DNA of 12,998 nucleotides from an uncultured Clostridia bacterium (GCA_947628335.1 CANQZT010000027.1:1-12998); one strand, 5' to 3'; positions 1-7,667 are shown, counted from the stretch's first letter. Notes: generated by a model from the sequence alone, not told the origin. Made by a program: numbers and translations.

Positions 1-1507
1 CGCCATCAACATCTGCATCACTCTCAATTATAATTTTACCATATCTTAAACTATCTTTATCATAAGTAACTTTCATAGTTTTTGTATCAATATATAAACC
101 AAAAGCATCAATCATAGTCATTATTTCCGCATTTTTTTGTATCTTATCTAATGTTGCCTTTTGGGTGTTAAGTATCTTACCTCGAACTGGCATGACAGCT
201 TGAAATTCATTGTTACGAGCTGACTTTAAATTTCCACTGGCCGAGTCCCCTTCAGTTATATATATCTCACATTGACTTCTATCTTTTGAATAGCAATCGG
301 CAAGTTTACTATCAAACTTTAATGCTTTTTCTTTTTTTTTGTTATTTTCTCTTACTCTTTCTCTAGCATTTTTTGCAGCTTCGCGCGCTTTCTTCGCGGC
401 TATGGCTTTATCAGCAATGATTTTTAATTCTTTTTCATTATTATTAAACCATATTTGAAGATTGTCTGCTATTGATTGAGCAAATGGTGTCATATCAATT
501 TTAGTTACTGTTGATTTAACTTGGGCATCATAACCAATATTAGGTGCTGTAATATTAAATACAATATACATACCTTCTTGTAGGTCATCACCTGTTAAGT
601 TTTCTTCTTTATCTTTAATCCATTTTTTATCTCTAAAGAATTTATTTAATTCTCTTGTTAATATAGTTTTAATTTGAGTTATATGAGGTCCTTTTTCTGT
701 AAGACCTGTATTTACATAAGGTATTAATGTTAATGAATAATTAGATGTATAAGTTAATACCATATCTAATTTATTTTTACCCTCTGTAAAGTTCATGTTA
801 AATCTATTAGTAATTAATTCTTTATCTTTAACTGCTTCATCAGCTAGGTCATTAAGTCCATGTTCTGAATAAAAAGTAGTTTCTACTCCATTTACATTCA
901 ATACGATAGTTAAGCCAGGACATAAACAAGTGATAGTTTTAAATAATTCTTTAATTTTATTTTCTTCTACTTCGGTATGAGTAAAGAATTCTTCACTAGG
1001 TTGCCATTTAACTAATGTTCCGCTAGGAGCTCCAGTATCATCTCTTACAACTCTATCTTTAAAAACACCTTCTTCAAACTTGATAAATTCAGTTTTACCA
1101 TCTCTCCAAGTTTGAACTTCTAACCAGTGAGATAAGAAAGTTGTTATTTTTGAACCAATACCAAAACTACCTAATGAAGTTCCTTCATAAGTCCCATCTT
1201 CACGATATTTACCAGATGTATTTAATACACTAAATGCTGCTTCAAGAACAGTTTTACCATCTTCACGTATCTCATTGACTAGAAACCCTTGACCATAATC
1301 ACAAACAGATACTATATCTTTATCTATTGTTACATTAATTTTATTTCCATGTCCAAGTCTAAATTCATCAACAGCATTAGATATTATTTCCACGAGTAAT
1401 TGAGTAGAGTATGTCGTGTCTCCCGCATATACGCCCGGACGAAGTCTAGTAAATTGTAATGGATCAAGACTTTCTATACTATCTTTTGTATATAATTTAT
1501 CGTTCAT
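1..1507 (-). CDS. Type II DNA topoisomerase subunit B (GyrB/ParE-like), 3' end outside window
   Basis: The ATP-hydrolysing subunit of a type II topoisomerase, which works with a GyrA/ParC-like partner to pass duplexes through each other. About 502 residues are visible; the gene runs off the left edge. Seen from the N-terminus: a GHKL ATPase with NAVDE near residue 46, DYGQGF near residue 70 and a glycine-rich GSFGIGS lid near residue 115. A transducer region follows. The TOPRIM domain starts near residue 418 with EGDSASGNLK, followed by MPVRGKILN and, at the cut edge, SDADVDG. These match the conserved EGDSAxG, PLRGKxLN and DADVDG blocks of the family. The start is the ATG at 1507, with AAGGAG just upstream and a strong promoter behind it. 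GyrB versus ParE versus a phage topoisomerase cannot be decided from a fragment. The Lys/Ala-rich stretch just before TOPRIM is unusually basic. No in-frame TGA was found. Confidence 0.95.
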   Translation of the reverse strand, partial: MNDKLYTKDSIESLDPLQFTRLRPGVYAGDTTYSTQLLVEIISNAVDEFRLGHGNKINVTIDKDIVSVCDYGQGFLVNEIREDGKTVLEAAFSVLNTSGKYREDGTYEGTSLGSFGIGSKITTFLSHWLEVQTWRDGKTEFIKFEEGVFKDRVVRDDTGAPSGTLVKWQPSEEFFTHTEVEENKIKELFKTITCLCPGLTIVLNVNGVETTFYSEHGLNDLADEAVKDKELITNRFNMNFTEGKNKLDMVLTYTSNYSLTLIPYVNTGLTEKGPHITQIKTILTRELNKFFRDKKWIKDKEENLTGDDLQEGMYIVFNITAPNIGYDAQVKSTVTKIDMTPFAQSIADNLQIWFNNNEKELKIIADKAIAAKKAREAAKNARERVRENNKKKEKALKFDSKLADCYSKDRSQCEIYITEGDSASGNLKSARNNEFQAVMPVRGKILNTQKATLDKIQKNAEIMTMIDAFGLYIDTKTMKVTYDKDSLRYGKIIIESDADVDG

Positions 1508-1539
1508 TATTTTTCTCCTTCCATAATTTTCTTTAATTA

Positions 1540-1568
1540 ATTATATCATATTTTTTATTGTAAGTCAA
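1540..1568 (-). promoter_or_regulatory. Sigma70-like promoter of the topoisomerase gene
   Basis: Read on the minus strand: -35 TTGACT (1568-1563), a 17-bp spacer, and -10 TATAAT (1545-1540). The -10 lies about 33 bp upstream of the start codon, leaving room for the AAGGAG ribosome site. The same motif with the same spacing recurs through the window. Confidence 0.8.
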
Positions 1569-1575
1569 AAATTTC

Positions 1576-2088
1576 CTAAAAGATAGGGAATTGTTCATTT
1601 TCTTTAAAAATTTTCTTTATTTTTGCTTCATCATTTACTGCAAGGGCATCTGCTAATTCATTGCCCAATATGCCGCAATGACCTGGAATTTTATCTACTC
1701 TAAAATTAGGATAATCTATTTTACAATATTCCCATATTTCTTTTATTATTCCAAGATTTTCTATCTCTTTATTGTCAGGTCTTTTCCAACCATTAATATG
1801 CCATTTATATATCCAATCATTAAACATATTCACACAATAAGCAGAATCCGATTTAATCAAAACATTTTGTTTTTCATATTTATGAACTGCAAGACCAAGA
1901 GCATGAAGCAACGCTCTCAATTCCATTTGATTATTAGTTGCTCCAACAAATTGTGCTTTATAATCATACTCAATGCGGTAACCGCTTTTATGACTTTGAT
2001 CTGGAACTAAGACACATACACCGAAACCCGCTGTACTATCTTCTTTTCCATTTCCTTTTGAGCTACCATCGCAATATATCTCAATCAT
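1576..2088 (-). CDS. rnhA: Ribonuclease HI
   Basis: Cuts the RNA strand of RNA:DNA hybrids, for example Okazaki primers or R-loops. At 170 residues it is close to the usual RNase HI length of about 155. The catalytic carboxylates are visible in order: Asp in IEIYCDGSSKGNG near the N-terminus, Glu in NNQMELRALLHAL, Asp in IKSDSAYCV, and the late His/Asp pair in PGHCGILGNELADALA. A Trp-rich substrate-binding segment (DWIYKWHINGWKR) sits between them. The start is placed at 2088 rather than at the in-frame ATG at 2097, because that ATG directly abuts AAGGAG with no spacing, while the one at 2088 has about 9 nt. It has its own promoter. All Trp codons here are TGG and the stop is TAG. Phage replication genes often include such an enzyme. 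Confidence 0.95.
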   Translation of the reverse strand: MIEIYCDGSSKGNGKEDSTAGFGVCVLVPDQSHKSGYRIEYDYKAQFVGATNNQMELRALLHALGLAVHKYEKQNVLIKSDSAYCVNMFNDWIYKWHINGWKRPDNKEIENLGIIKEIWEYCKIDYPNFRVDKIPGHCGILGNELADALAVNDEAKIKKIFKENEQFPIF

Positions 2089-2109
2089 ATTATACATCTC
2101 CTTTTAATT

Positions 2110-2138
2110 ATTATATAATAAAAAATTAAAAAAGACAA
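2110..2138 (-). promoter_or_regulatory. Promoter of the RNase HI gene
   Basis: Minus strand: -35 TTGTCT (2138-2133), 17-bp spacer, -10 TATAAT (2115-2110). The -35 hexamer lies within the downstream arm of the terminator of the upstream gene, so termination and re-initiation are stacked in about 45 bp. Confidence 0.7.
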
Positions 2139-2155
2139 TTAATTATTGTCTTTTT
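2128..2155 (-). terminator. Terminator of the 2139-2591 gene
   Basis: On the minus strand an 11-bp perfect stem AAAAAGACAAT / ATTGTCTTTTT (2155-2145 with 2139-2129), a 5-nt loop and a following T-rich run. The TAA stop (2141-2139) of the upstream gene lies in the hairpin. The A-tract on the other side would also let it work in the opposite direction. Confidence 0.75.
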
Positions 2156-2591
2156 CTTTATTTTTTTCTTTTTCTAAAATATATTTAATTGTATCAGGTC
2201 TACTATTAATTGCTTCAGTTAATCTTGTAGTTAAAGTATGAACATTATTATTAAAAAATTCTTTTTCATCTTCTAATGTATATATTTCTTTTTCTAATAA
2301 TCTAAAACCTAAATTTTTTTCATTATATTTTTTTCTTTGTTTTAAATCTTTATAAATTTTATATAGTTCTTCTAATTTATAATTGGCAATTTTAGCCTTG
2401 TCTTTCATATATTTAATACCAGCACGCATTTCCGCATATCTACAACCAGCATAGTTAGATTCTATTTTTTTATCATCTGGGTGCAATTGCGCATATCCAG
2501 TATATTCACCAATATCAGTTGCTATTGTTACAATAGATTCGCCTGTTTCTTTGTCATAATAAGATAATATATTTTTAATTTTGATGTTCAT
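2139..2591 (-). CDS. Small hypothetical protein with a charged coiled-coil-like C-terminal half
   Basis: I do not recognise this 150-residue protein. The N-terminal 60 residues read like a short beta-rich domain (SIVTIATDIGEYTGYAQLHP) followed by a conserved-looking segment (YAGCRYAEMRAGIKYMK). The rest is strongly charged, Lys/Glu-rich and predicted helical, consistent with a coiled coil, ending in a KEKNKEKDNN tail. There is no signal peptide or membrane segment. The start ATG at 2591 overlaps the end of the phosphoesterase gene by 17 nt, so the two are in one operon and probably translationally coupled; an AAGGA lies about 10 nt upstream. It is the last gene before a terminator. Function unknown. 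Confidence 0.8.
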   Translation of the reverse strand: MNIKIKNILSYYDKETGESIVTIATDIGEYTGYAQLHPDDKKIESNYAGCRYAEMRAGIKYMKDKAKIANYKLEELYKIYKDLKQRKKYNEKNLGFRLLEKEIYTLEDEKEFFNNNVHTLTTRLTEAINSRPDTIKYILEKEKNKEKDNN

Positions 2592-3144
2592 TATTAATTT
2601 CTTCCTTTCTCTTATTTATATCTTCAATAATCTCGTCTAATGAAACTGGAGTTAAATTATGGCTATCCATTCCTACATGGTACATATATGGATTGCCATT
2701 ATAAAAGTTATCAGTTTGATGTGTGTGTCCGTATAAATTAATTACTCCTTGTTTATTAGGTGCATCATCAATAGTCCGAGTTATTGTAGGAAAATGAGAT
2801 AAATAAAATTGTCTCTTACCTATTCTTAACATATCTGACCAACCTAAAAAAGTCATATCAGGTAATGTTACTTGCATTGTGGCGATGCGGTCATTAGTGT
2901 CGTGATTTCCGTATATATAATACTTCTTACCTTTTAACATTTTTAAAATCTCAATACCACCTATGGTATTATTTAAAATACTATCGCCAAGAATATATAC
3001 TTCATCATCATCAGTAATTAACGCATTCCATCTATTTAATATTTCGTTATTCATATCTTCTACATTATCAAAACCTCTTGTGCCATATAAAAATTCTTTA
3101 TTATGATATAAATGTAGGTCAGATGTAAAATAAATCTTAGACAT
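2575..3144 (-). CDS. Calcineurin-like metallophosphoesterase
   Basis: A two-metal phosphoesterase of 189 residues. The signature blocks are present in order: FTSDLHLYH (residues 6-14, metal Asp and His), LGDSI, YGNHDTND (metal Asn and catalytic His), LSHFPT and YGHTHQTD. The end (HVGMDSHNLTPVSLDEIIEDI) is the usual close of small phage and bacterial members of the COG4186-like group. The start at 3144 is chosen because the family begins right at this Met and an AAGGAG lies about 10 nt upstream; an in-frame extension back to 3192 would add an unlikely Met-rich leader. It overlaps the 3' end of the polynucleotide kinase gene by 8 nt, which suggests coupled synthesis. Together they could supply kinase and phosphatase steps of RNA or DNA end healing. 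The substrate is inferred only from context; the wider family also cleaves cyclic nucleotides and phosphodiesters. Confidence 0.9.
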   Translation of the reverse strand: MSKIYFTSDLHLYHNKEFLYGTRGFDNVEDMNNEILNRWNALITDDDEVYILGDSILNNTIGGIEILKMLKGKKYYIYGNHDTNDRIATMQVTLPDMTFLGWSDMLRIGKRQFYLSHFPTITRTIDDAPNKQGVINLYGHTHQTDNFYNGNPYMYHVGMDSHNLTPVSLDEIIEDINKRKEEINNEHQN

Positions 3145-3625
3145 ACTTTCTCCACTCCTTTCCATTATAAACATAAACATTATCATATTCATCAGTAGTT
3201 GGAATAGTCATTTTATTATACATTTGAATAACAGAGTCTTCAGGAACTAATGCTCGACCTGTTCGTTGAGCATTTTGTTCTAATACTTGTTCAAGAGGTA
3301 ATTTGAATACAATAGCATTAAGTTCATCGTATCTTGCGCGGCGACCTGAAATTGCATTTAACAACTTTGCCCTGGCGCCTTCATCAAGCGAAGTTTGGTC
3401 CACAAAAACGTGGTCAATGTTGCTTTGACCGAGCGCTTCCGCAATCTCTTTTACAAATTCTTCATATACTTCTGTTTCTTTTGAAAAATATGGTTCTCCA
3501 TCATTTAACATACCAAATCTAATTTTATCTCTTGATATAACAATACTATTAGGTATATTATGTTTCGCTAAATAAGTACTCTTTCCAGAGCCTGGAGCGC
3601 CAACCATTAACCATAATTTTGCCAT
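3137..3625 (-). CDS. P-loop polynucleotide kinase-like protein (T4 Pnkp kinase-domain type)
   Basis: A 162-residue P-loop kinase. The Walker A loop is GAPGSGKST (residues 9-17). SRDKIR near residue 33 supplies the acidic and basic residues that in polynucleotide kinases bind the 5'-OH acceptor. VFVDQTSLDEGAR is the next strand and switch. QRTGRALVPEDSVIQMYNKM is the arginine-bearing lid that contacts ATP phosphates. This order matches the kinase half of T4 Pnkp and bacterial relatives; the DxDGT-type phosphatase domain of T4 Pnkp is absent, and a separate metallophosphoesterase is encoded directly downstream with an 8-nt overlap. Upstream, its ATG overlaps the preceding stop (TAATG). The likely role is 5' phosphorylation of RNA or DNA ends before sealing by the RNA ligase encoded at 4614-5879. 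A nucleoside kinase cannot be fully excluded. Confidence 0.88.
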   Translation of the reverse strand: MAKLWLMVGAPGSGKSTYLAKHNIPNSIVISRDKIRFGMLNDGEPYFSKETEVYEEFVKEIAEALGQSNIDHVFVDQTSLDEGARAKLLNAISGRRARYDELNAIVFKLPLEQVLEQNAQRTGRALVPEDSVIQMYNKMTIPTTDEYDNVYVYNGKEWRKYV

Positions 3626-3987
3626 TATTCATCTACCTCTTTCTTAGTTCTATGTCCGCAATCAAAACTATAATTGCTATTCCAACATTTCCCATTGACA
3701 TTGTATGGGCAATCATTACAAGAACAATCCATTAAATCTTTAATTTCAGTTCTATTTCCATTAACAAATCTTCCAAGCCTAAATTCTTTTTGAAATTGCT
3801 CTAATCCTTCTATATCTATATCTCTAATTTCAAAGTGATTAGTTTCTTTTTTACAATAAAGACAATATATCTTTTTTAAATGTCCAGGTGCTCTTTGCTG
3901 ACCTTTCTTTCTTTGAATTGTAATGCCTTCTTTTCCGCATTCTGTACAAAAGAAACGACTTGGAGTTGCTTTATAATTTTTTGCCAT
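3625..3987 (-). CDS. Small zinc-ribbon-like phage protein
   Basis: A 120-residue protein with three or four Cys pairs suited to zinc binding: CTEC near residue 14, CLYC near residue 42, then a CSCNDC segment and a late Cys/His pair (CGHR) near the C-terminus. The opening MAKNYKATPSRFFCTECGKEG and the GHLKKIYCLYCKKETNH segment resemble a small protein I recall as common in Firmicutes phages, with no function known to me. It is the first gene after a promoter and terminator pair; its stop overlaps the kinase start by one base (TAATG), so it heads the kinase-phosphoesterase operon. A nucleic-acid-binding role is possible but not shown. Confidence 0.8.
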   Translation of the reverse strand: MAKNYKATPSRFFCTECGKEGITIQRKKGQQRAPGHLKKIYCLYCKKETNHFEIRDIDIEGLEQFQKEFRLGRFVNGNRTEIKDLMDCSCNDCPYNVNGKCWNSNYSFDCGHRTKKEVDE

Positions 3988-4010
3988 TTAATCACCTATT
4001 TTCCATTATC

Positions 4011-4039
4011 ATTATATTATATTTTTTATATAAAATCAA
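4011..4039 (-). promoter_or_regulatory. Promoter of the zinc-ribbon/kinase/phosphoesterase operon
   Basis: Minus strand: -35 TTGATT (4039-4034), 17-bp spacer, -10 TATAAT (4016-4011). A second overlapping TATAAT lies 5 bp upstream but has the wrong spacing. The -35 begins in the T-run of the preceding terminator. Confidence 0.75.
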
Positions 4040-4070
4040 AAAGAGGAATAATATTTTTTATTCCCTTTTT
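4038..4070 (-). terminator. Terminator of the 4080-4550 gene
   Basis: Minus strand: stem of AAAAAG plus GGAATAA pairing with TTATTCC plus CTTTTT (one bulged T), 6-nt loop. It follows the stop codon by about 10 nt and leads straight into the next promoter. Confidence 0.75.
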
Positions 4071-4079
4071 AATAAATTA

Positions 4080-4550
4080 TTAGCTTTTTATAATCTTCAT
4101 AAATCTTTTTCTTTTTTCTTCTAGCTCTTTTGAATCATTGCCTGAACTCCAACTAATATCACTAGGGATACTAAAAGTAAGCCACATTCTAAACATAACT
4201 ACATAATCGTCATTACATTTATTGCAACATCTTGCTTCTTTATCTGCTAGTAAAGGCCAAGGACTATTACCAAATTCATTTTCACATTCTTTACCACATA
4301 TGGCACAAATTGGTTTTTCCTCTTTTAATAATTCATAATCTTTTATCATTTTATTTGCAATATCTCTAAAACCTAAGTCATCTTCATGCACATTATCTTC
4401 AGTTGTGCCTAGCACATCTGCAACATATTCAGTTCGATTATCCATATATCCAAACCAATTATCTACACCATTACATTCTAAACAATTTAATATTTCTGTT
4501 CGTGTTAATAAATCTAATAAATCATCTTCACTAATTTTATAATATTTCAT
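4080..4550 (-). CDS. Hypothetical phage protein with N-terminal KISEDDLLDLL motif and Cys-rich zinc-binding-like C-terminus
   Basis: At 156 residues it shows two parts. The N-terminal 75 residues (MKYYKISEDDLLDLLTRTEI ... CNGVDNWFGY) resemble a short domain I recall from many Firmicutes phage proteins. The C-terminal half carries CAICGKEC near residue 83 and CCNKCND about 30 residues later, a pattern fitting one zinc site. No catalytic motif is visible. It is a single-gene unit: a TATAAT-like -10 lies upstream near 4574-4579 without a convincing -35, AAGGAA precedes the ATG, and a strong terminator follows. Function unknown; the two-part layout suggests a domain shuffled among phage genomes. 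Confidence 0.8.
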   Translation of the reverse strand: MKYYKISEDDLLDLLTRTEILNCLECNGVDNWFGYMDNRTEYVADVLGTTEDNVHEDDLGFRDIANKMIKDYELLKEEKPICAICGKECENEFGNSPWPLLADKEARCCNKCNDDYVVMFRMWLTFSIPSDISWSSGNDSKELEEKRKRFMKIIKS

Positions 4551-4598
4551 TTCATTTATTCCTTTCTATTAATATTATATAATAAATTTTAAAAAATA

Positions 4599-4625
4599 AA
4601 AAGTGAATATGTTTTATTCACTTTT
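4599..4625 (-). terminator. Terminator of the RNA ligase gene
   Basis: Minus strand: an 11-bp perfect stem AAAAGTGAATA / TATTCACTTTT (4625-4615 with 4609-4599), loop AAACA, followed by a T-rich run. The TAA stop of the ligase gene (4616-4614) lies at the stem-loop junction. Confidence 0.8.
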
Positions 4626-5879
4626 AGATAATAAGTATTCATTAGAGACTGCTTTAAATGAGCGAACACCATCATATGTTCTAAATACTAAACCTTCTCT
4701 TAAAGTTCCAGGTTCAACAACTGAATCACCAGTTGCGAAATTTAACATATCATCAATAGTAGGTAATAATTCCATATCTGTAGCAATTATTGGAACACAT
4801 GGAATATTGTAAGTATTTTTTAATATTTCAGTCATTTCTATTGAATTGTATCTTTTAGTTACTCCATCTTTATCACCAACAATTAAGTTGAAAGCCATAA
4901 AATCGTGTCCTTTAATGCCATATGTTTTGCTTTGAACACCTCCTCCATAGGTTTCACCTTGAATAGTTACAAAATCAAATTCTTTATGTAAATCTAATAT
5001 ATTTTTTAATACATCATATATATTATATTTTTCTGCCATTTCAGTATATATATTAGTTTCATAAAATAATTTAGCTTCTTTTTCAGGTTTATCAAAACAT
5101 ACATTTCTACTACATACATAATATTCATATTTTCCTCTTTTACCACGCTTCATAGTAAATGTAGTCGAAGAACCATCAATTTTTTCAGTTGCTATCCATT
5201 TAGTCCCGTCGGGCGGAAACATTTGAGGTAAATTTTGTACTCTTTCTTCATCTGTTTTTACCACCCAGCTTGGCCAAAATGCTTCTTTTTTATCTTTCTT
5301 TCTTCCTAAGAATAAGAATAATAATTTCTTTCCCCATATTCTGCCATATAGCCATTGAATTATTCTACTATGTTTAAATAATTTCCAATGTCTTTGAGCC
5401 ATTTTTTTATATTTATCACCGCTAGATTTTCTTTTATTGTCTTCCGCAACAGAATAAGTAACACCTAATTCTTCTGTTAATGGAGTATTTACTAGTTCAC
5501 GATAAAACATACCTAAATTAATATTAACTAATATTTGCATTATACAAGCAGGATAAGCACCAGTATAATCTTCAAAATCGCCAAGACTCATTAATAAACC
5601 TTGAGATAGAAAATTTCCTTTGCCACCAAATGTATATTTTTGACTTTTAACTTTATAATGTTTGTTAGCTAAAAATGCTGACCAATAAGTTTCAGGCAAT
5701 TTTGAATCAATTTCGAAATATACTGCTAAGTCTCCAGCTGTGAATGTATTTTTTCTAACCATTACTTTCCAGCCACCAACGATTGCCGCCTCACAATTAT
5801 CTGAACCTTCTATTGGTTCTATTGCATCTATAAGAACTGTATAAGCAAGTTCTCTTTGCTTTGTTTTTGGGTTTATCAT
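4614..5879 (-). CDS. RNA ligase, DRB0094/Rnl-type (nucleotidyltransferase)
   Basis: ATP-dependent RNA ligase that seals 3'-OH/5'-phosphate ends through a lysyl-AMP intermediate. The N-terminal 100 residues (LAYTVLIDAIEPIEGSDNCE, GWKVMVRKNTFTAGDLAVYFEIDSKLPE) match the OB-like domain at the front of Deinococcus DRB0094-type ligases. The nucleotidyltransferase core has motif I EKIDGSS with Lys233 as adenylation site, motif III/IIIa IQGETYGGG (Glu309), motif IV EGLVFR (395-400) and motif V SFKAVSNEYL (Lys409). The whole is 421 residues, longer than the roughly 340 of DRB0094; a Lys/Trp-rich insert at about 137-205 accounts for the difference. It has its own promoter and terminator. With the kinase and phosphoesterase downstream, the parts list of an RNA repair pathway is present. 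A DNA nick-sealing role is less likely from the motifs. Confidence 0.92.
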   Translation of the reverse strand: MINPKTKQRELAYTVLIDAIEPIEGSDNCEAAIVGGWKVMVRKNTFTAGDLAVYFEIDSKLPETYWSAFLANKHYKVKSQKYTFGGKGNFLSQGLLMSLGDFEDYTGAYPACIMQILVNINLGMFYRELVNTPLTEELGVTYSVAEDNKRKSSGDKYKKMAQRHWKLFKHSRIIQWLYGRIWGKKLLFLFLGRKKDKKEAFWPSWVVKTDEERVQNLPQMFPPDGTKWIATEKIDGSSTTFTMKRGKRGKYEYYVCSRNVCFDKPEKEAKLFYETNIYTEMAEKYNIYDVLKNILDLHKEFDFVTIQGETYGGGVQSKTYGIKGHDFMAFNLIVGDKDGVTKRYNSIEMTEILKNTYNIPCVPIIATDMELLPTIDDMLNFATGDSVVEPGTLREGLVFRTYDGVRSFKAVSNEYLLSKSE

Positions 5880-5909
5880 AATTAATCTTCTCCTTTCATT
5901 TCTATAATT

Positions 5910-5938
5910 ATTATATTATTTTTCTTTATTTTTATCAA
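5910..5938 (-). promoter_or_regulatory. Promoter of the RNA ligase gene
   Basis: Minus strand: -35 TTGATA (5938-5933), 17-bp spacer, -10 TATAAT (5915-5910). The -35 lies inside the last codons of the upstream winged-helix gene. AAGGAG precedes the ligase ATG by about 10 nt. Confidence 0.75.
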
Positions 5939-6569
5939 TTAAAGAACATAAAGTTTGAAAATTATTAAATTTTATATGAGTTCCTTTAACACCGCGGGAA
6001 TCAACTTCCGCAACTCTATATTCTTTTAATTTATAAAATAATGTTCTAAATACCGAAGTTGATATATTCCATTGCTCTGAATAATAATTAACTCTTATAT
6101 CTCCTTCTTTAGAACTGTTAAATTCTTTGATTATATTATTTAAAACTTTTATTTCTGTTTTAGTTAATATGTTGAGTAGCTCTTGTTCATTCGACGGAAC
6201 GTCGAATGATTGGTTAACTATATTATATATTGCGTGATATAATGATGTATCATTTATAAATATATCCTTATTATTAAATATATTATTTATTAATAATTCT
6301 TCATATTTAGGATTAATATATTTATATGGTGCTAATACTAATTTTTCTAAATTATCTTTTAATAAACGAATATCTATTATATTTGAATAATCTTTTGCGG
6401 GATATGTTAAATATAATTCTTGTTCAGTTGGGAGATAACATGCGGAAATCCAAGGTTGTATGCCGTTTTGGCTAGACATTGAGTCTGATTGACCGGCTGC
6501 CGCAACTCATAAAATTCTATCTTCACCATATGTTTTAATAAGTTGATTAAATATGTCTTTTAATTCCAT
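5916..6569 (-). CDS. CodY-type winged-helix DNA-binding protein, one in-frame TGA read as Trp
   Basis: A 217-residue protein. The last 70 residues (TEIKVLNNIIKEFNS ... WNISTSVFRTLFYKLKEYRV ... GVKGTHIKFNN) align by eye with the C-terminal winged helix of CodY, including its recognition helix and the wing G-x-KGTxIK. The N-terminal part does not obviously match the CodY GAF domain, so effector binding is not supported. The start is the ATG at 6569, with AGGAG 6-7 nt upstream and a promoter behind. Translation from there meets TGA at codon 21 (6509-6507), giving GEDRIL-W-VAAAGQS. A standard-code reading would begin at 6479 with no ribosome site. It is transcribed divergently from the plus-strand block and could regulate both; that is inference. 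Confidence 0.85.
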
Positions 6570-6592
6570 ATTTTACTCCTTTCAATATAACT

Positions 6593-6621
6593 ATTTTATC
6601 ATAATTTTAATCAAAAATCAA
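6593..6621 (-). promoter_or_regulatory. Promoter of the winged-helix gene
   Basis: Minus strand: -35 TTGATT (6621-6616), 17-bp spacer, -10 TAAAAT (6598-6593), 24 bp before the ATG at 6569. Its place supports the longer reading of the gene. Confidence 0.7.
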
Positions 6622-6657
6622 ACAATATTTTTATATAATCTCAATCAATAATTCATT

Positions 6658-6686
6658 TTGATTTTTTATTAAAAAAAATATAAAAT
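6658..6686 (+). promoter_or_regulatory. Promoter of the plus-strand block
   Basis: -35 TTGATT (6658-6663), 17-bp spacer, -10 TAAAAT (6681-6686), 25 bp before the ATG at 6712. It has the same hexamers and spacing as the divergent minus-strand promoter 37 bp away, so the two may be co-controlled from the AT-rich gap between them. Confidence 0.7.
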
Positions 6687-6711
6687 AATAATAAGAAAAA
6701 AGGTGAATAAT

Positions 6712-7386
6712 ATGTTTAAAGAAAAGGAACAAGAAATCCAAGAAATTATAAATGCACTATATGATTGTGATTTAGAAGAATTACCGAATGAAGAGTCTGT
6801 ATTAGAAGATTGTGTTATAAAACCATTTGTAGAAAAATATCATAAATCATTTGATTGGTCTTTTGGTGCTACAAAATTAGTTTTAATTTTTAAAGATTTA
6901 AATTTTGTTATTAAAATACCTCTATTATATTGTGAGGGAGAAGAACTTACAGGAGCAACATATTCAGAAGAAAACTGGAATTATTGTAAACAAGAAAGTA
7001 TATTATCTCAAAAATTTACTGAAAAGGGTCTTGATTTTGCTATCGCAAAAACTGAATTTTTAACAGATATAAACGGATATTCAATATATATTCAACCATA
7101 TGCAGAAACATTATCATCTCTTTTTGATGAAAATAGTAAAAATTATCACAGTTATACTGATAGTGATTTAGAATTAGTAAAGATAATGCATAGAAGTGAT
7201 TATGTTAAAAGTATGCAATTAAATATGGCTTGGCAAGCAGATTTACTATCAATGTATGGGGAAAATAAATATCTTTTATTTTTAGAGGCTATAAGAGATT
7301 TAAAAATATATGATTTAAGAGATACTAATGTTGGATATATACAAAATAGACCTGTATTAATTGATTATGCAAGTTTTGATTATTAA
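6712..7386 (+). CDS. Protein-kinase-fold-like phage protein
   Basis: A 224-residue protein. I infer a protein-kinase-like fold from the order GATKLVLIF and NFVIKIPLLY (glycine-loop and beta3-lysine-like), IYIQPYAE (hinge-like), and YDLRDTNVGYIQNRPVLIDYASFDY at the C-terminus, which resembles the catalytic HxD...N and the metal-binding DFG region. The C-terminal lobe is cut short: the protein ends just after the DFG-like IDYASF. Such short kinase-like proteins are often found in phages; whether this one transfers phosphate is unknown. The start is the ATG at 6712, 5-8 nt after AAGGTGA; an in-frame GTG at 6703 lies inside that ribosome site and is rejected. It is the first gene of the plus-strand block. 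Confidence 0.75.
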   Translation: MFKEKEQEIQEIINALYDCDLEELPNEESVLEDCVIKPFVEKYHKSFDWSFGATKLVLIFKDLNFVIKIPLLYCEGEELTGATYSEENWNYCKQESILSQKFTEKGLDFAIAKTEFLTDINGYSIYIQPYAETLSSLFDENSKNYHSYTDSDLELVKIMHRSDYVKSMQLNMAWQADLLSMYGENKYLLFLEAIRDLKIYDLRDTNVGYIQNRPVLIDYASFDY

Positions 7387-7403
7387 TAGGAAGGAGAGCA
7401 TAT

Positions 7404-7667
7404 ATGTTTGATTTTGATAGTAAACATTTTGGAAGTACATTTCAGACTGGAAGACTTAATGGTTTTGATATTATGGTAATGCAAAGTTCAGAGATAGCTG
7501 ATGAAGTTATTAAAGATATGAAAGATATAATAGATAATAATACTACAACAGATACTATTCATCTTACTTATGATAAAACAGATATATGGGAATTAGACCA
7601 ATATAGAATAGAGCAAGAAATTAAAGATTATGGAGCATCAAAAGGTATCTATGTCCTAGTCGATTAA
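7404..7667 (+). CDS. Small hypothetical protein
   Basis: I do not recognise this 87-residue acidic protein. It has no Cys, no signal peptide and no membrane segment. A strong GGAAGGAG lies just upstream of the ATG, and it follows the kinase-like gene by 17 nt, so it is in the same transcript. The C-terminal half (IHLTYDKTDIWELDQYRIEQEI ... GIYVLVD) reads as alternating strand and helix. Confidence 0.75.
   Translation: MFDFDSKHFGSTFQTGRLNGFDIMVMQSSEIADEVIKDMKDIIDNNTTTDTIHLTYDKTDIWELDQYRIEQEIKDYGASKGIYVLVD

Noticed and set aside
1678..2129. Plus-strand open frames opposite RNase HI
   Set aside because: Antisense shadows without ribosome sites or family resemblance.
6703..6711. GTG at 6703 as start of the kinase-like gene
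   Set aside because: It lies within the AAGGTGA ribosome site; the ATG at 6712 has proper spacing.
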